A stretch of 31,904 bases of DNA. Origin: Nitronereus sp964503895. Its GTDB lineage: Bacteria; Nitrospirota; Nitrospiria; Nitrospirales; UBA8639. The notes under the pieces are model-generated. The model worked only from the letters and a program-made list of their open reading frames with translations, did no database searches and was not told the DNA's origin. Positions 1-7,815 of this stretch are shown here, piece after piece. Within the stretch, counting starts at the first letter, position 1, and the number at the start of each line of letters is the position of its first letter. A program made the translations under genes and the position numbers. The stretch lies in contig CAZDCF010000015.1 of the NCBI GenBank assembly GCA_964503895.1, forward strand, positions 1 through 31,904, read 5' to 3'.

Positions 1-1220
1 AGTACCGTCTTTTTTAAAGCACTCGAAGCCGTTAACCGAGTAGAGGCAAAGGCCATAACCCTTTCGCTTTCCCTCTCGACTTTCGACGCATCAGGGTCAT
101 GCAAAAACGCAACAAGCGGCTCAATGGCCACATCACCGATTAAAATAAGAGAAGAGGCTGCATACTCTCGCAACACAAGGTCCTTCAATAATAAAATCAG
201 ATCTGGAATGACCTTTGGGTCACGGAAATGCCCTAAGGCAGTGGCTGCAGCCTCCTTGATTAGTTGGTCTTCACTAATAATGCAGCCGGGAGTCGGCGTT
301 CCTTGCTGAGGAATTCCTTTACCTTTCAGGGCATCCAATACGGGAGGTAATGCTCGAGCATCACCGATCATGCCCAAAGAGGCAATCGCATGTCGTTTCA
401 CAGCGCCATCTTTCATGGCCTCAATCAAGCCATCCAACGCTTCAGGGTCACCAATAATCCCTAAAGCAATGGTTGCATCTTCCCGCACGGCTCGATCTTC
501 ATCTTTAAGCGCTTTGACCAATGCCTCAACGACACGCACATCCTTGGTCCAGGCCCTACCCATTTGGTAGTCGGTGGTCATCCCGCCCAAGGCCCGAACT
601 CCATGGCAACGGACAACAAAATGGGGATCTTTTAAGGTTTCGATTAAGGCAGGTATGGATTCGTCGCCAATATATACTAGGGCGGTACCTGCAGTTTCCC
701 GAACAATCTTGGAAGGATCTTTAAATAACTTAATAAGAAAAGGAACCGCCGCTGAATCACCGATTCGCCCTAACGACTCAGCGGCGGCAGCTTTGACGGC
801 TCCATCCCGATCGCGGCAGGCAACGGCCAGCCCCTTCACGGCTTGGGAATCTTTAAGCAGACCAAGTGTCTTTCCGGCTTGCTCCCGGACACGCCACCTT
901 TCATCTTTCAAACAGGTAATCAATTTGGGTACATTTCCAAGACCCATCGATGCCATGGCGGAGACAGACTCGGCCTGAACTTCCATCATGTTGTCATTGA
1001 ATAAGGTAACCAGGCCCTCAACCGCTTGGTCACCCCCAATTTTCGCTAAAGCCCACCCAACTTGGACTCGGACCGCCCAATAATCATCCTCAAGAGCTGA
1101 CAAAAGATCATCGAGTGTTTCGGGATCACCTAATTCCGCAAGAGCCTTAGCAGCTTCCTCACGAGTGGCATCATCCACATCTTCTAAGTCTTCTATCCAA
1201 TCTTGTATATTTTGAGACAT
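1..1220 (-). CDS. HEAT-repeat (PBS-lyase-type) protein, 3' end outside window
   Basis: From ATG 1218-1220 the frame stays open for 406 codons to the left edge with no stop, so the C-terminus is missing. The start is supported by AAAGGA 7-8 bases upstream. The protein is a chain of roughly 31-residue helical repeats with the HEAT/PBS-lyase signature, for example VRVQVGWALAKIGG and VREQAGKTLGLLKD, each ending in a D-x-x-A/V-V-x-x-L turn. There is no signal peptide or membrane segment, so it is probably a cytoplasmic protein-protein scaffold; some relatives are phycobilin-lyase-like, but HEAT repeats alone do not give a function. It is the last gene of a minus-strand operon, 18 bases after the lipoprotein gene. 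The repeat fold is clear; the partner is unknown. Confidence 0.85.
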   Translation of the reverse strand, partial: MSQNIQDWIEDLEDVDDATREEAAKALAELGDPETLDDLLSALEDDYWAVRVQVGWALAKIGGDQAVEGLVTLFNDNMMEVQAESVSAMASMGLGNVPKLITCLKDERWRVREQAGKTLGLLKDSQAVKGLAVACRDRDGAVKAAAAESLGRIGDSAAVPFLIKLFKDPSKIVRETAGTALVYIGDESIPALIETLKDPHFVVRCHGVRALGGMTTDYQMGRAWTKDVRVVEALVKALKDEDRAVREDATIALGIIGDPEALDGLIEAMKDGAVKRHAIASLGMIGDARALPPVLDALKGKGIPQQGTPTPGCIISEDQLIKEAAATALGHFRDPKVIPDLILLLKDLVLREYAASSLILIGDVAIEPLVAFLHDPDASKVERESERVMAFASTRLTASSALKKTV

Positions 1221-1238
1221 GAAAAAGTCCTTTTAATT

Positions 1239-1724
1239 CTAGCCGCGATAATCATAGTCGCGCTCTTGTTTGTAGGGCTGCGTATGGCTACAAACAATTA
1301 CGAGTTTGTTCGTGCCTTGGCCCTTGACACATTGAGCCAAGGAATTATCAAATTCCAATTGCCCACCAAGGGTCACCCGGAATAGAAAATCAAACGTAAA
1401 TGTTCCAAACCGATATTCACCTGGTTTTAATTTAATATCATGTGCCTCGATTGTGCGATACGATTCATAGGTCATAGGATCTTTTGTCCAAAGCAGCGGG
1501 GTAACCCCGGGAACATGCCACCAAGTAGGAGGATCCAGGGCAGTTGGATCTATAGTCACGGTATGTTCGCGAGTCAGGGGATTCACTGGTTCACCCGTAT
1601 GACCCATATCTACCCCACCCAAACAGCCAAGTAGGATAAGGCCTATTACGACCCCAAAACGTTTATATTGCGTGCTTCGATGTAGTTTATCGAGCAAAGC
1701 CTTTAAGTCGATCCAGGTTTTCAT
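1239..1724 (-). CDS. predicted lipoprotein of unknown function
   Basis: 161 residues from ATG 1724. An upstream in-frame TTG at 1757 would add 11 residues and lies deeper in the preceding gene. Residues 24-33 are hydrophobic and end in the lipobox-like LLGC (Cys34), with basic residues before it, so a lipid-anchored periplasmic protein is likely, though the n-region is long. The mature part is rich in Pro, Thr and Trp and ends in a polar tail; I do not recognise a domain. The gene starts inside the last 38 bases of the phosphatase-like gene and is followed 18 bases later by the HEAT-repeat gene. This suggests translational coupling and a shared role. Start uncertain; function unknown. Confidence 0.65.
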   Translation of the reverse strand: MKTWIDLKALLDKLHRSTQYKRFGVVIGLILLGCLGGVDMGHTGEPVNPLTREHTVTIDPTALDPPTWWHVPGVTPLLWTKDPMTYESYRTIEAHDIKLKPGEYRFGTFTFDFLFRVTLGGQLEFDNSLAQCVKGQGTNKLVIVCSHTQPYKQERDYDYRG

Positions 1725-2727
1725 TGCCCGTAGTCTTTCGTTCTGGAGTGGCGACAAAAATTTCTTTAATAGGTTGACTCTGCCACTCGGTATGAGTTTC
1801 TAAACCCAACGCCTCCATCACTGTAGCACCCGTATCCATAATCGAAACAGGGTATTGAATCTGATGCCCTGACTTTACATTCGCCCCCCACGCTATCCAA
1901 GGAACCGAAACCCCTTTGTGGTTCGCAGCATCCGATGAACCATTGACCTTCCCATTTTTTCCCATCCCCTTACCACTCAGACCCGTGACAATGACCATGG
2001 TTTTGTCCAAGACCTTGTGGGCTCGATAGAGTTCGAGAACGCCACCTATGGCGGTGTCTACTGAGGAAAGAGCCTTTTTATAAGCCTTTGAATCCCACCC
2101 CCTTTTTAATGCAGCATCCATCGGTGCGGGAAAATGTGCGACTAAAAGACCTGGGACGGTAAACAGGCGGAACCCATATCCTCCCTTACTTGTCACTTTG
2201 TTGAGGTAATCCTCAATATGCCCCACAACGGTGTTAGGATTGCACTTAGGTTTAGCTTTCCCACAAGTTTGCATATCCACGTATATTTCAGGACGAGATA
2301 ATTGATAAAACCGTTCATCCATTATGAACAAAGCCGTGTCTACACCACCGGCCAAATCCAAGTAATCAAATAAGGTGGGAGACCGAAGGAATGATCGAGA
2401 AAAATCGTACTCCTCCCACTCGTGATTAATACGATGCTTCTTTACCGGAAGTCCTGTAAGCAGCGTGGCCATGGCGGACACTGCCATTGGAGGTGAAATT
2501 GACTGAGCATCGATCCTGTTAGCTCCCTTATTTGCCAATTTCTGAAGAACAGGAAGATCGTTGGCCTCAATGGAATCGTTGTTGACACCTTCCAGAACAA
2601 ACAGGAGAACATGTTCGGCCTGAGCAGCAAAAGCGGCTGTCGAAAAAAGGAAAAAAATACTGAAAAATGTAGCAATTATTCCGCCGGGATGAAGCGGAAA
2701 TTTGTGATAATATTTTTTCATCTTCAT
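1687..2727 (-). CDS. exported alkaline-phosphatase-superfamily protein lacking most catalytic ligands (probable pseudoenzyme)
   Basis: 346 residues from ATG 2727 (a second ATG is two codons on). The frame runs back to 2877, but a possible -10 box at 2883-2888 and the signal peptide (residues 1 to about 35, AFAAQA cleavage region) favour the inner start. The fold resembles type I phosphodiesterase/nucleotide pyrophosphatase: LLFVLEG (40s), SPPMAVSAMATLLTGLP (78-94), a D-A-A-L-K segment (204-208), VDTAIGGVLELYRAHKVLDK (223-242), VIVTGLSG (245-252), and a C-terminal ANHKGVSVPWIAWG. The family metal Asp of 'DG' is Glu46, the Thr nucleophile aligns with Ala82, the metal His aligns with Lys208, and 'DHG' reads LSG; only His270 looks kept. 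C155 and C162 could form a disulfide. Likely periplasmic, binding rather than catalytic. Heads an operon with the lipoprotein and HEAT genes. Confidence 0.7.
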   Translation of the reverse strand: MKMKKYYHKFPLHPGGIIATFFSIFFLFSTAAFAAQAEHVLLFVLEGVNNDSIEANDLPVLQKLANKGANRIDAQSISPPMAVSAMATLLTGLPVKKHRINHEWEEYDFSRSFLRSPTLFDYLDLAGGVDTALFIMDERFYQLSRPEIYVDMQTCGKAKPKCNPNTVVGHIEDYLNKVTSKGGYGFRLFTVPGLLVAHFPAPMDAALKRGWDSKAYKKALSSVDTAIGGVLELYRAHKVLDKTMVIVTGLSGKGMGKNGKVNGSSDAANHKGVSVPWIAWGANVKSGHQIQYPVSIMDTGATVMEALGLETHTEWQSQPIKEIFVATPERKTTGNENLDRLKGFAR

Positions 2728-2882
2728 AAATTCCAAAGTTGCAAAAGCCAAATAAATGGAGGAACATTTCCATAGTACCGTAAAACAGAAAACCCTCTCC
2801 AGTAGCTGGAATGAACTTACCACGCACATTTTCTGACGGTCAACTGTGGGGCAGATATACATTACGTTTCTGGACAAACAGA

Positions 2883-2888
2883 ATTATA
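2883..2888 (-). promoter_or_regulatory. possible -10 box for the phosphatase-like operon
   Basis: On the minus strand this reads TATAAT, a perfect -10 hexamer, with a TG-like context but no convincing -35 box 17 bases upstream. It would start transcription near 2876 and give a leader of about 150 bases before ATG 2727. It lies in the 262-base divergent gap with the gene at 2990. Motif only. Confidence 0.3.
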
Positions 2889-2989
2889 GGCCTTGTATCG
2901 TTGCACGTTGTCCCTGTTTCGGGGTATGACATTGCTTCTGATTTGACTAATGATTTTTGCGATAACTACTGCTATAGAAATGTTAAACG

Positions 2990-4255
2990 ATGCCAGACGA
3001 GAATAACTTTCACCACGCCAAATATTCCCGGTCCGACCCAGGTAACCGCGTTGGCTACCTGACGCTGGAAACTGGGGCTCAACCTTTTTCACCGGCCTGG
3101 AATGATGCCCTCAGCCTCGCCGGCAAAACTCTTTACGGTGCCGGTGTCCGAGTTATTATACTCCTTTACGGTTCTTACTTTGGGACAGACCTTTTTGGTT
3201 CAGGTCGCCTAGATGAAATCGGAGGGCTAAAACGAGGCTATTCTAGAGGTATCCCAGGCATCGAATCGCTTTTGGCCCTATTAAGACCAAAAGATTACCA
3301 ACAATGCCCAAAAGATTTTGGCCTTTCCCCACCATATGCCAATGACGAAGCTACTAAAACATGGCTGGATCAACACGCCAAAGATCTCGGAAATTTCACT
3401 GCCGATTATGAGCGCGGGCTTCGAAAGAGCTTCTCCTCATCTGGTTCAACCCCTATTGCCTGCGTTCGTCACCTCTGGTCTTCCCTAAACCACCACCTCG
3501 GACGAATGGAAGGGGCATTCACCCTTTTCCATGACATAAGTACACTCAAACAGCAATTCAATTTGAACGAAACCCACCGTGTACTGATTTTAGCCCACGG
3601 GCACGCGGGACAACTTGTCGCACTATTATCTAATCTTCTTGCCCAAGAAGAATCCTCAGCCCGAGATGAATTGTTTGAAGCACTTGCACACCATTATGGG
3701 CAATTCAATCCACAACGGCCAGCGATAGCCCACCTTCAAGGGGTGGATCAATTTCTCGCCACTAATCAACAGGAGAAGTTTCCAGCTTTGGATATCGTGA
3801 CCTTAGGCACATCGGTTCGATATGGATGGAATACCAAGGGAATTGGGAAACTCCTTCATATGATTAATCACCGTCCTATCCGGAGCGACGGGAAAAAATG
3901 GTTGGCGAAAATGGACCTTCCCCAAATTGTCATGGAAATGCCTATGGTATTGGGTGGGGATTATGTCCAACAATTAACCGTGGCTAGCACGGATGCGGTT
4001 CTATCCTCACCGCTTGAAGAGGAATTGAATCAAGCTCTTCAGGAAAATCTCGAACCCTATCACGGGTTTGAGCGGTGGTTGGAGTGCGCCAGGCGGGTCA
4101 CTCGATGTCCCAATGATGGGAAATGCCTCCTAGTTGACTACGGAGATGCTGGCGAAGATTCTCCCTCCGAAAATCTTTATGGTCACGGATGTTATACCCG
4201 GCTATCTGCCCTTTTATTTCAAACCCGGCAGATTGTAAAAACGCTTTATTCCTAG
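2990..4255 (+). CDS. alpha/beta-hydrolase-like protein with degenerate nucleophile elbow
   Basis: 421 residues, no signal peptide. The start has only a weak ribosome site. Two segments resemble lipase-like alpha/beta hydrolases: VIILLYGSYFGTDLFG (55-70), matching the usual 'VHGTFAGDDPFG' oxyanion strand with HG changed to YG, and VLILAHGHAGQLVALLSNLL (198-217), matching the nucleophile elbow 'GHSHGG' but reading AHGHAG, so the serine position is Gly204. A GHGCYTR segment near the end (His399) sits where a catalytic histidine is often found. Hence the fold may be kept while serine hydrolysis is lost. It is divergent from the phosphatase-like operon and ends 185 bases before pntAA. I do not recognise a characterised orthologue; a carbohydrate or lipid binder is possible. 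Confidence 0.6.
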   Translation: MPDENNFHHAKYSRSDPGNRVGYLTLETGAQPFSPAWNDALSLAGKTLYGAGVRVIILLYGSYFGTDLFGSGRLDEIGGLKRGYSRGIPGIESLLALLRPKDYQQCPKDFGLSPPYANDEATKTWLDQHAKDLGNFTADYERGLRKSFSSSGSTPIACVRHLWSSLNHHLGRMEGAFTLFHDISTLKQQFNLNETHRVLILAHGHAGQLVALLSNLLAQEESSARDELFEALAHHYGQFNPQRPAIAHLQGVDQFLATNQQEKFPALDIVTLGTSVRYGWNTKGIGKLLHMINHRPIRSDGKKWLAKMDLPQIVMEMPMVLGGDYVQQLTVASTDAVLSSPLEEELNQALQENLEPYHGFERWLECARRVTRCPNDGKCLLVDYGDAGEDSPSENLYGHGCYTRLSALLFQTRQIVKTLYS

Positions 4256-4294
4256 GCTAGCACTCACCCAGGCAAAATAAATTAGTGAAAATCG

Positions 4295-4322
4295 TTGACC
4301 TGCATTTCCCGCATATGATACT
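4295..4322 (+). promoter_or_regulatory. candidate promoter for pnt operon
   Basis: TTGACC (4295-4300), 16-base spacer, GATACT (4317-4322). This resembles a sigma70 promoter about 120 bases upstream of pntAA, in the only intergenic gap before the operon. Pattern match only. Confidence 0.35.
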
Positions 4323-4440
4323 CCTTCCCAGTTTTAAAAAAAGCTTCTGAGTTTCCCAACGACTTCTTCTGGTGTTTTCATTTTTTTTCTGATGAAGCGT
4401 AAATCTTGGGTAGAGTCTTTAACTTAGTTGAAAAGATGAC

Positions 4441-5580
4441 ATGATAGTAGGTGTCCCAAAAGAAACATACCCCGGTGAAACACGAGTCGCACTGATCCCT
4501 GCGATAATTCCATCTCTCCAAAAGGAAGGAATGGAAGTTCAAATTGAAGCCGGTGCGGGTATGGAATCGGGCTATCCTGACTCTGCCTACAGCGAAAAAG
4601 GTGCAACTATCGCTGCATCGAGGCTTCAGTTGTTTGAATCCGCGAAAATTATCGCCCAAGTGCGCTTGCTAGGAGCCAATCCCGAACATGGACAGGCTGA
4701 TTTACCTTGCATGCAATATGGTCAATTACTAATCGGAATGGCAGAGGCACTCTCAAATCCCGACGCACTTCGAGACCTGAACACCCGAAAAGTCATTGCC
4801 TTTGCAATGGAACTCATGCCTCGAATTACCCGGGCGCAAAGCATGGATGTGCTCTCCTCCATGGGAACCGTAGCTGGCTATAAAGCTGTTCTCATGGCAG
4901 CCAATGCCTCGCCAAAGATGTTTCCAATGCTCATGACTGCTGCTGGCACCGTTGCTCCAGCAAAAGTTCTGATTATTGGAGCAGGGGTCGCGGGTTTACA
5001 GGCTATTTCCATGGCACGTCGGCTTGGTGCATCCGTGGAAGCCTATGACTTGCGTCCGGCTGTTAAAGAACAGGTATTAAGCCTTGGCGCAAGGTTTGTA
5101 GAACTTTCCTTAGATACCAGCGATTCAGAAGATAAAGGCGGTTACGCCAAAGCCCAAGATGAGGAATTCTATAAAAAACAACGTGAGCTATTAGGGAAAG
5201 TCATTGCTTCCAGTGACGTAGTCATTACTACAGCTGCGGTACCAGGGAAAAAGGCGCCGGTGTTGATTACAGCGGAAATGGTATCCGCCATGGCACCAGG
5301 TTCTGTCATCGTTGACTTGGCGGCAGAACGGGGAGGCAATTGTGAACTCACCAAGGGAAATCAGACTGTTGTATCCCATGGAATCACAATCATTGGTCAA
5401 GAAAATATTCCAGCCACAACTCCATACCACGCAAGCCAAATGTACAGTAAAAACATCGCCACTTTTCTTCTGCACCTAGTGAAGAAAGGTGAATTGACGC
5501 TTGATATGGAAGATGAAATCACCAAGGAGACCATGCTGACCCGAGATGGCAAGACTGTCCATCCACGGTTTCAACTATAG
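4441..5580 (+). CDS. pntAA: proton-translocating NAD(P) transhydrogenase, subunit alpha part 1 (NAD-binding domain I)
   Basis: 379 residues, the usual length of the separate soluble domain I subunit seen in Rhodospirillum-type enzymes. It binds NAD(H) and passes hydride to NADP in subunit beta, driven by inward proton flow. Visible features: N-terminal VPKETYPGETRVALIP typical of the alanine dehydrogenase/PNT family (5-20), the RAQSMDVLSS hinge segment (131-140), and the nucleotide-binding GAGVAGLQA (180-188) followed by an acidic strand end (EAYD). The C-terminus closes at domain I, with no membrane helices. It is followed 42 bases later by the small membrane subunit and then pntB, giving the three-gene form. 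Role: NADPH supply at the inner membrane. Confidence 0.95.
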   Translation: MIVGVPKETYPGETRVALIPAIIPSLQKEGMEVQIEAGAGMESGYPDSAYSEKGATIAASRLQLFESAKIIAQVRLLGANPEHGQADLPCMQYGQLLIGMAEALSNPDALRDLNTRKVIAFAMELMPRITRAQSMDVLSSMGTVAGYKAVLMAANASPKMFPMLMTAAGTVAPAKVLIIGAGVAGLQAISMARRLGASVEAYDLRPAVKEQVLSLGARFVELSLDTSDSEDKGGYAKAQDEEFYKKQRELLGKVIASSDVVITTAAVPGKKAPVLITAEMVSAMAPGSVIVDLAAERGGNCELTKGNQTVVSHGITIIGQENIPATTPYHASQMYSKNIATFLLHLVKKGELTLDMEDEITKETMLTRDGKTVHPRFQL

Positions 5581-5622
5581 ATCCGTTAGCAACAAGAAGA
5601 ACAGAGGAGACATAAGAATAGT

Positions 5623-5901
5623 ATGGATATAATCTCTGGGATTACAATTTTTGTGCTGGCTATTTTTGTTGGCTTTGAAATTATTACGAAAATCCCTCCA
5701 ACTCTTCACACCCCGCTGATGTCCGGATCGAATGCTATTTCCGGAATTACACTGGTAGGCGCTATTCTTTCCTCCGGTGCTCAACATACTTTCATGACCA
5801 CAGCACTCGGCGCCTTGGCTGTAGTCTTTGCGACCATCAATGTGGTGGGCGGGTTCATGGTCACCAATCGAATGTTGGAAATGTTCAGAAAAAAAGTCTA
5901 A
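5623..5901 (+). CDS. pntAB: NAD(P) transhydrogenase, subunit alpha part 2 (membrane domain)
   Basis: 92 residues with three hydrophobic segments, about residues 3-19, 38-55 and 60-82. This is the small domain II subunit that joins PntB in the membrane proton channel. The ITKIPPTLHTPLMSGSNAIS segment (20-39) is a hallmark of the family. An AGAGGAG-like ribosome site lies at about 5604-5610. It sits between pntAA and pntB, with only 3 bases to the pntB start, so coupled translation is likely. In enterobacteria this domain is fused to PntA; here it is separate. Confidence 0.93.
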   Translation: MDIISGITIFVLAIFVGFEIITKIPPTLHTPLMSGSNAISGITLVGAILSSGAQHTFMTTALGALAVVFATINVVGGFMVTNRMLEMFRKKV

Positions 5902-5904
5902 GAC

Positions 5905-7293
5905 ATGACAGACATCATCATTAATATTGGATATCTGATTTCAGCCACGCTGTTTATTTTGGGCCTCAAAGGCCTGACTCATCCCCGAACCGCTGTACGC
6001 GGCAACCTCCTGGGAGCCTGCGGGATGCTCCTTGCTATCATCATTACTCTGACCGACCAAAACATTGTCAGTTTTGAAATTATCGTGGCCGGAATCGTCC
6101 TGGGCGCGATTATCGGCGCAGTCTTAGCTATTAAAATTGAGATGACATCCATGCCCGAATTGGTCGCAATGTTTAATGGTTTTGGTGGTATTGCCTCCGT
6201 CTTTGTGGCAGGAGCCGCCCTCGTTGAAAGCACCCTCAATGGGGCGACCCCTTTGGTTCAGGCAATGATCGCTGTAGCCGCGTCAGGCCTTATTGGAGCC
6301 GTAACGTTTTGGGGCAGTCTCGTAGCATTTGCCAAACTCAAGGGATTAGTGGGAGATGCAGCAGTTCTTTTTTCTGGGCAGCAGGTTATAAATGCAGTTC
6401 TAGCCATTCTTGCGTTGGCACTCAGCGCCGGAGTGGTTATGGATCCAACAAGCGTGTTTCTCTACTGGCTCCTCGTGCTCGTGGCATCGGCCCTTGGGGT
6501 ACTTCTTGTTATTCCCATTGGCGGAGCAGACATGCCGGTAGTCGTAGCATTATTGAATTCGTATTCAGGTTTAGCTGCAGCAGCAACTGGATTCGTGTTA
6601 TCCAACAACGTCCTCATCATTACTGGATCTCTGGTTGGCGCATCAGGGTTGGTCTTAACCAAAATCATGTGCGTGGCCATGAATCGCTCTCTGACAAATG
6701 TCCTTTTTGGCGTCCTAGCGCCAACAGGTGGAGGAGCTACTGCGGATGAAGTCTACGCTGGGAAAGTCAAATCAACATCACCGGAAGAGGTAGCTATGCT
6801 ATTTGATGCCGCCCGCCGAGTGGCCATTGTTCCAGGTTATGGAATGGCGGTTTCTCAGGCCCAGCATCCAGTTGCTAATCTCGCAACCTTGCTTGAAGAA
6901 CGCGGAATTCAAGTCGAATACGCGGTTCACCCTGTGGCCGGTCGAATGCCGGGGCATATGAATGTATTGCTAGCCGAGGCAGATGTCCCTTATGAATCCC
7001 TCAAAGATATGGATGAGATTAACCAGTATATTGATCAAATTGATGTTGTTTTGGTTATTGGGGCCAACGATGTTGTCAATCCGCTAGCAAGAACCGACCC
7101 TACTAGCGCCATTGCCGGTATGCCGATCATCAATGTCGATAAAGCCAAAACCGTGGTGAATATTAAACGGAGTTTGAGCCCTGGCTTTGCTGGCATCCCA
7201 AATCCGCTTTTTGCCCTCGATAATTCACTTATGCTTTTTGGTGATGGGAAAAAAGCAGTCCTTAGTATTATTGCCGCACTAAAAGACACCTAA
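5905..7293 (+). CDS. pntB: NAD(P) transhydrogenase subunit beta
   Basis: 462 residues, the normal length. The first two-thirds hold about nine hydrophobic helices (domain II); from about residue 285 comes the soluble NADP-binding domain III, with IVPGYGMAVSQAQHPV (310-325), AGRMPGHMNVLLAEA, the VLVIGANDVVNP motif and a C-terminal FGDGKKA. Together with PntAA and PntAB it forms the complete inner-membrane enzyme that uses the proton gradient to reduce NADP with NADH. Start ATG 5905 follows the pntAB stop by 3 bases. A hairpin overlaps its stop codon. Residues look intact; no oddities noted. Confidence 0.95.
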   Translation: MTDIIINIGYLISATLFILGLKGLTHPRTAVRGNLLGACGMLLAIIITLTDQNIVSFEIIVAGIVLGAIIGAVLAIKIEMTSMPELVAMFNGFGGIASVFVAGAALVESTLNGATPLVQAMIAVAASGLIGAVTFWGSLVAFAKLKGLVGDAAVLFSGQQVINAVLAILALALSAGVVMDPTSVFLYWLLVLVASALGVLLVIPIGGADMPVVVALLNSYSGLAAAATGFVLSNNVLIITGSLVGASGLVLTKIMCVAMNRSLTNVLFGVLAPTGGGATADEVYAGKVKSTSPEEVAMLFDAARRVAIVPGYGMAVSQAQHPVANLATLLEERGIQVEYAVHPVAGRMPGHMNVLLAEADVPYESLKDMDEINQYIDQIDVVLVIGANDVVNPLARTDPTSAIAGMPIINVDKAKTVVNIKRSLSPGFAGIPNPLFALDNSLMLFGDGKKAVLSIIAALKDT

Positions 7294-7306
7294 TTCTGGT
7301 GCTTTT
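7281..7306 (+). terminator. possible terminator at end of pnt operon
   Basis: AAAAGACACC (7281-7290) pairs with GGTGCTTTT (7298-7306) with one bulged A and a seven-base loop that contains most of the pntB stop codon. A T-rich stretch CCTTATTCT follows. Imperfect, but in the right place. Confidence 0.4.
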
Positions 7307-7548
7307 CCTTATTCTCCATCTAATTATTAAAGTATTTTCATTTAGTTAATAATTCTTATATTTTTTGCAAACTCGAGTAACTATCCGTATCCATAAATTT
7401 TCATAAGCCATTGATTTTATTATTGTTAATAAATTTTTACTTTGTGAGTCCTTAACCTTGTCTGAAACTGGATGAGTATGGTAGATTGGCAACCGTACTT
7501 GATGGAAGCGAAATCATTCATTAATTCTTAAGAACAACCAGGATAGCC

Positions 7549-7743
7549 ATGGAAATAAAAGTAGTTAATAACAATGTCGAAAAGGCTTTACGGGTTGCCA
7601 AAAAGAAATTGGCTGCTGATGGTTTATTCCGTGAATTGAAACGACGTCGCTTCTATGAAAAACCGAGTGTGAAAAAGAAAGCTAAAGAACGGGAAGCTGC
7701 ACGGCGACGACAAAAATGGCTGGCCAAACGCACGTTTCGATAA
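7549..7743 (+). CDS. rpsU: 30S ribosomal protein S21
   Basis: 64 residues, usual length for bacterial S21, a small-subunit protein that helps initiation near the anti-Shine-Dalgarno helix. Family features: a short N-terminal strand (EIKVV), the ALRVAKKKLAADGLFRELKR helix (13-32), RRRFYEKPSVKKK (32-44), and a very basic C-terminal tail. AGGA lies 5 bases before ATG 7549. The 255-base A+T-rich gap upstream holds no gene; a weak TTGTCT (7458-7463) and TAGATT (7482-7487) pair with 18-base spacing could be its promoter. Followed 72 bases later by the nth-type gene. Confidence 0.95.
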   Translation: MEIKVVNNNVEKALRVAKKKLAADGLFRELKRRRFYEKPSVKKKAKEREAARRRQKWLAKRTFR

Positions 7744-7815
7744 ATATTCCTTTTACATCTTTCCCGTTTTACATCGCTTTCAGAACAGCCCAAACTGTTT
7801 CTTTCCCCCCCCCTC

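Noticed and set aside
574..978. 134-codon plus-strand ORF
   Set aside because: It lies opposite the HEAT-repeat gene, whose minus-strand frame has clear repeat periodicity and a ribosome site.
2728..2877. Long N-terminal extension of the phosphatase-like gene
   Set aside because: The region contains the expected leader and a TATAAT box at 2883-2888, and it would put a non-secretory stretch ahead of an otherwise clear signal peptide.
6309..6749. 146-codon plus-strand ORF inside pntB
   Set aside because: Out-of-frame shadow of the membrane domain of PntB; low-complexity Ser/Arg-rich product.
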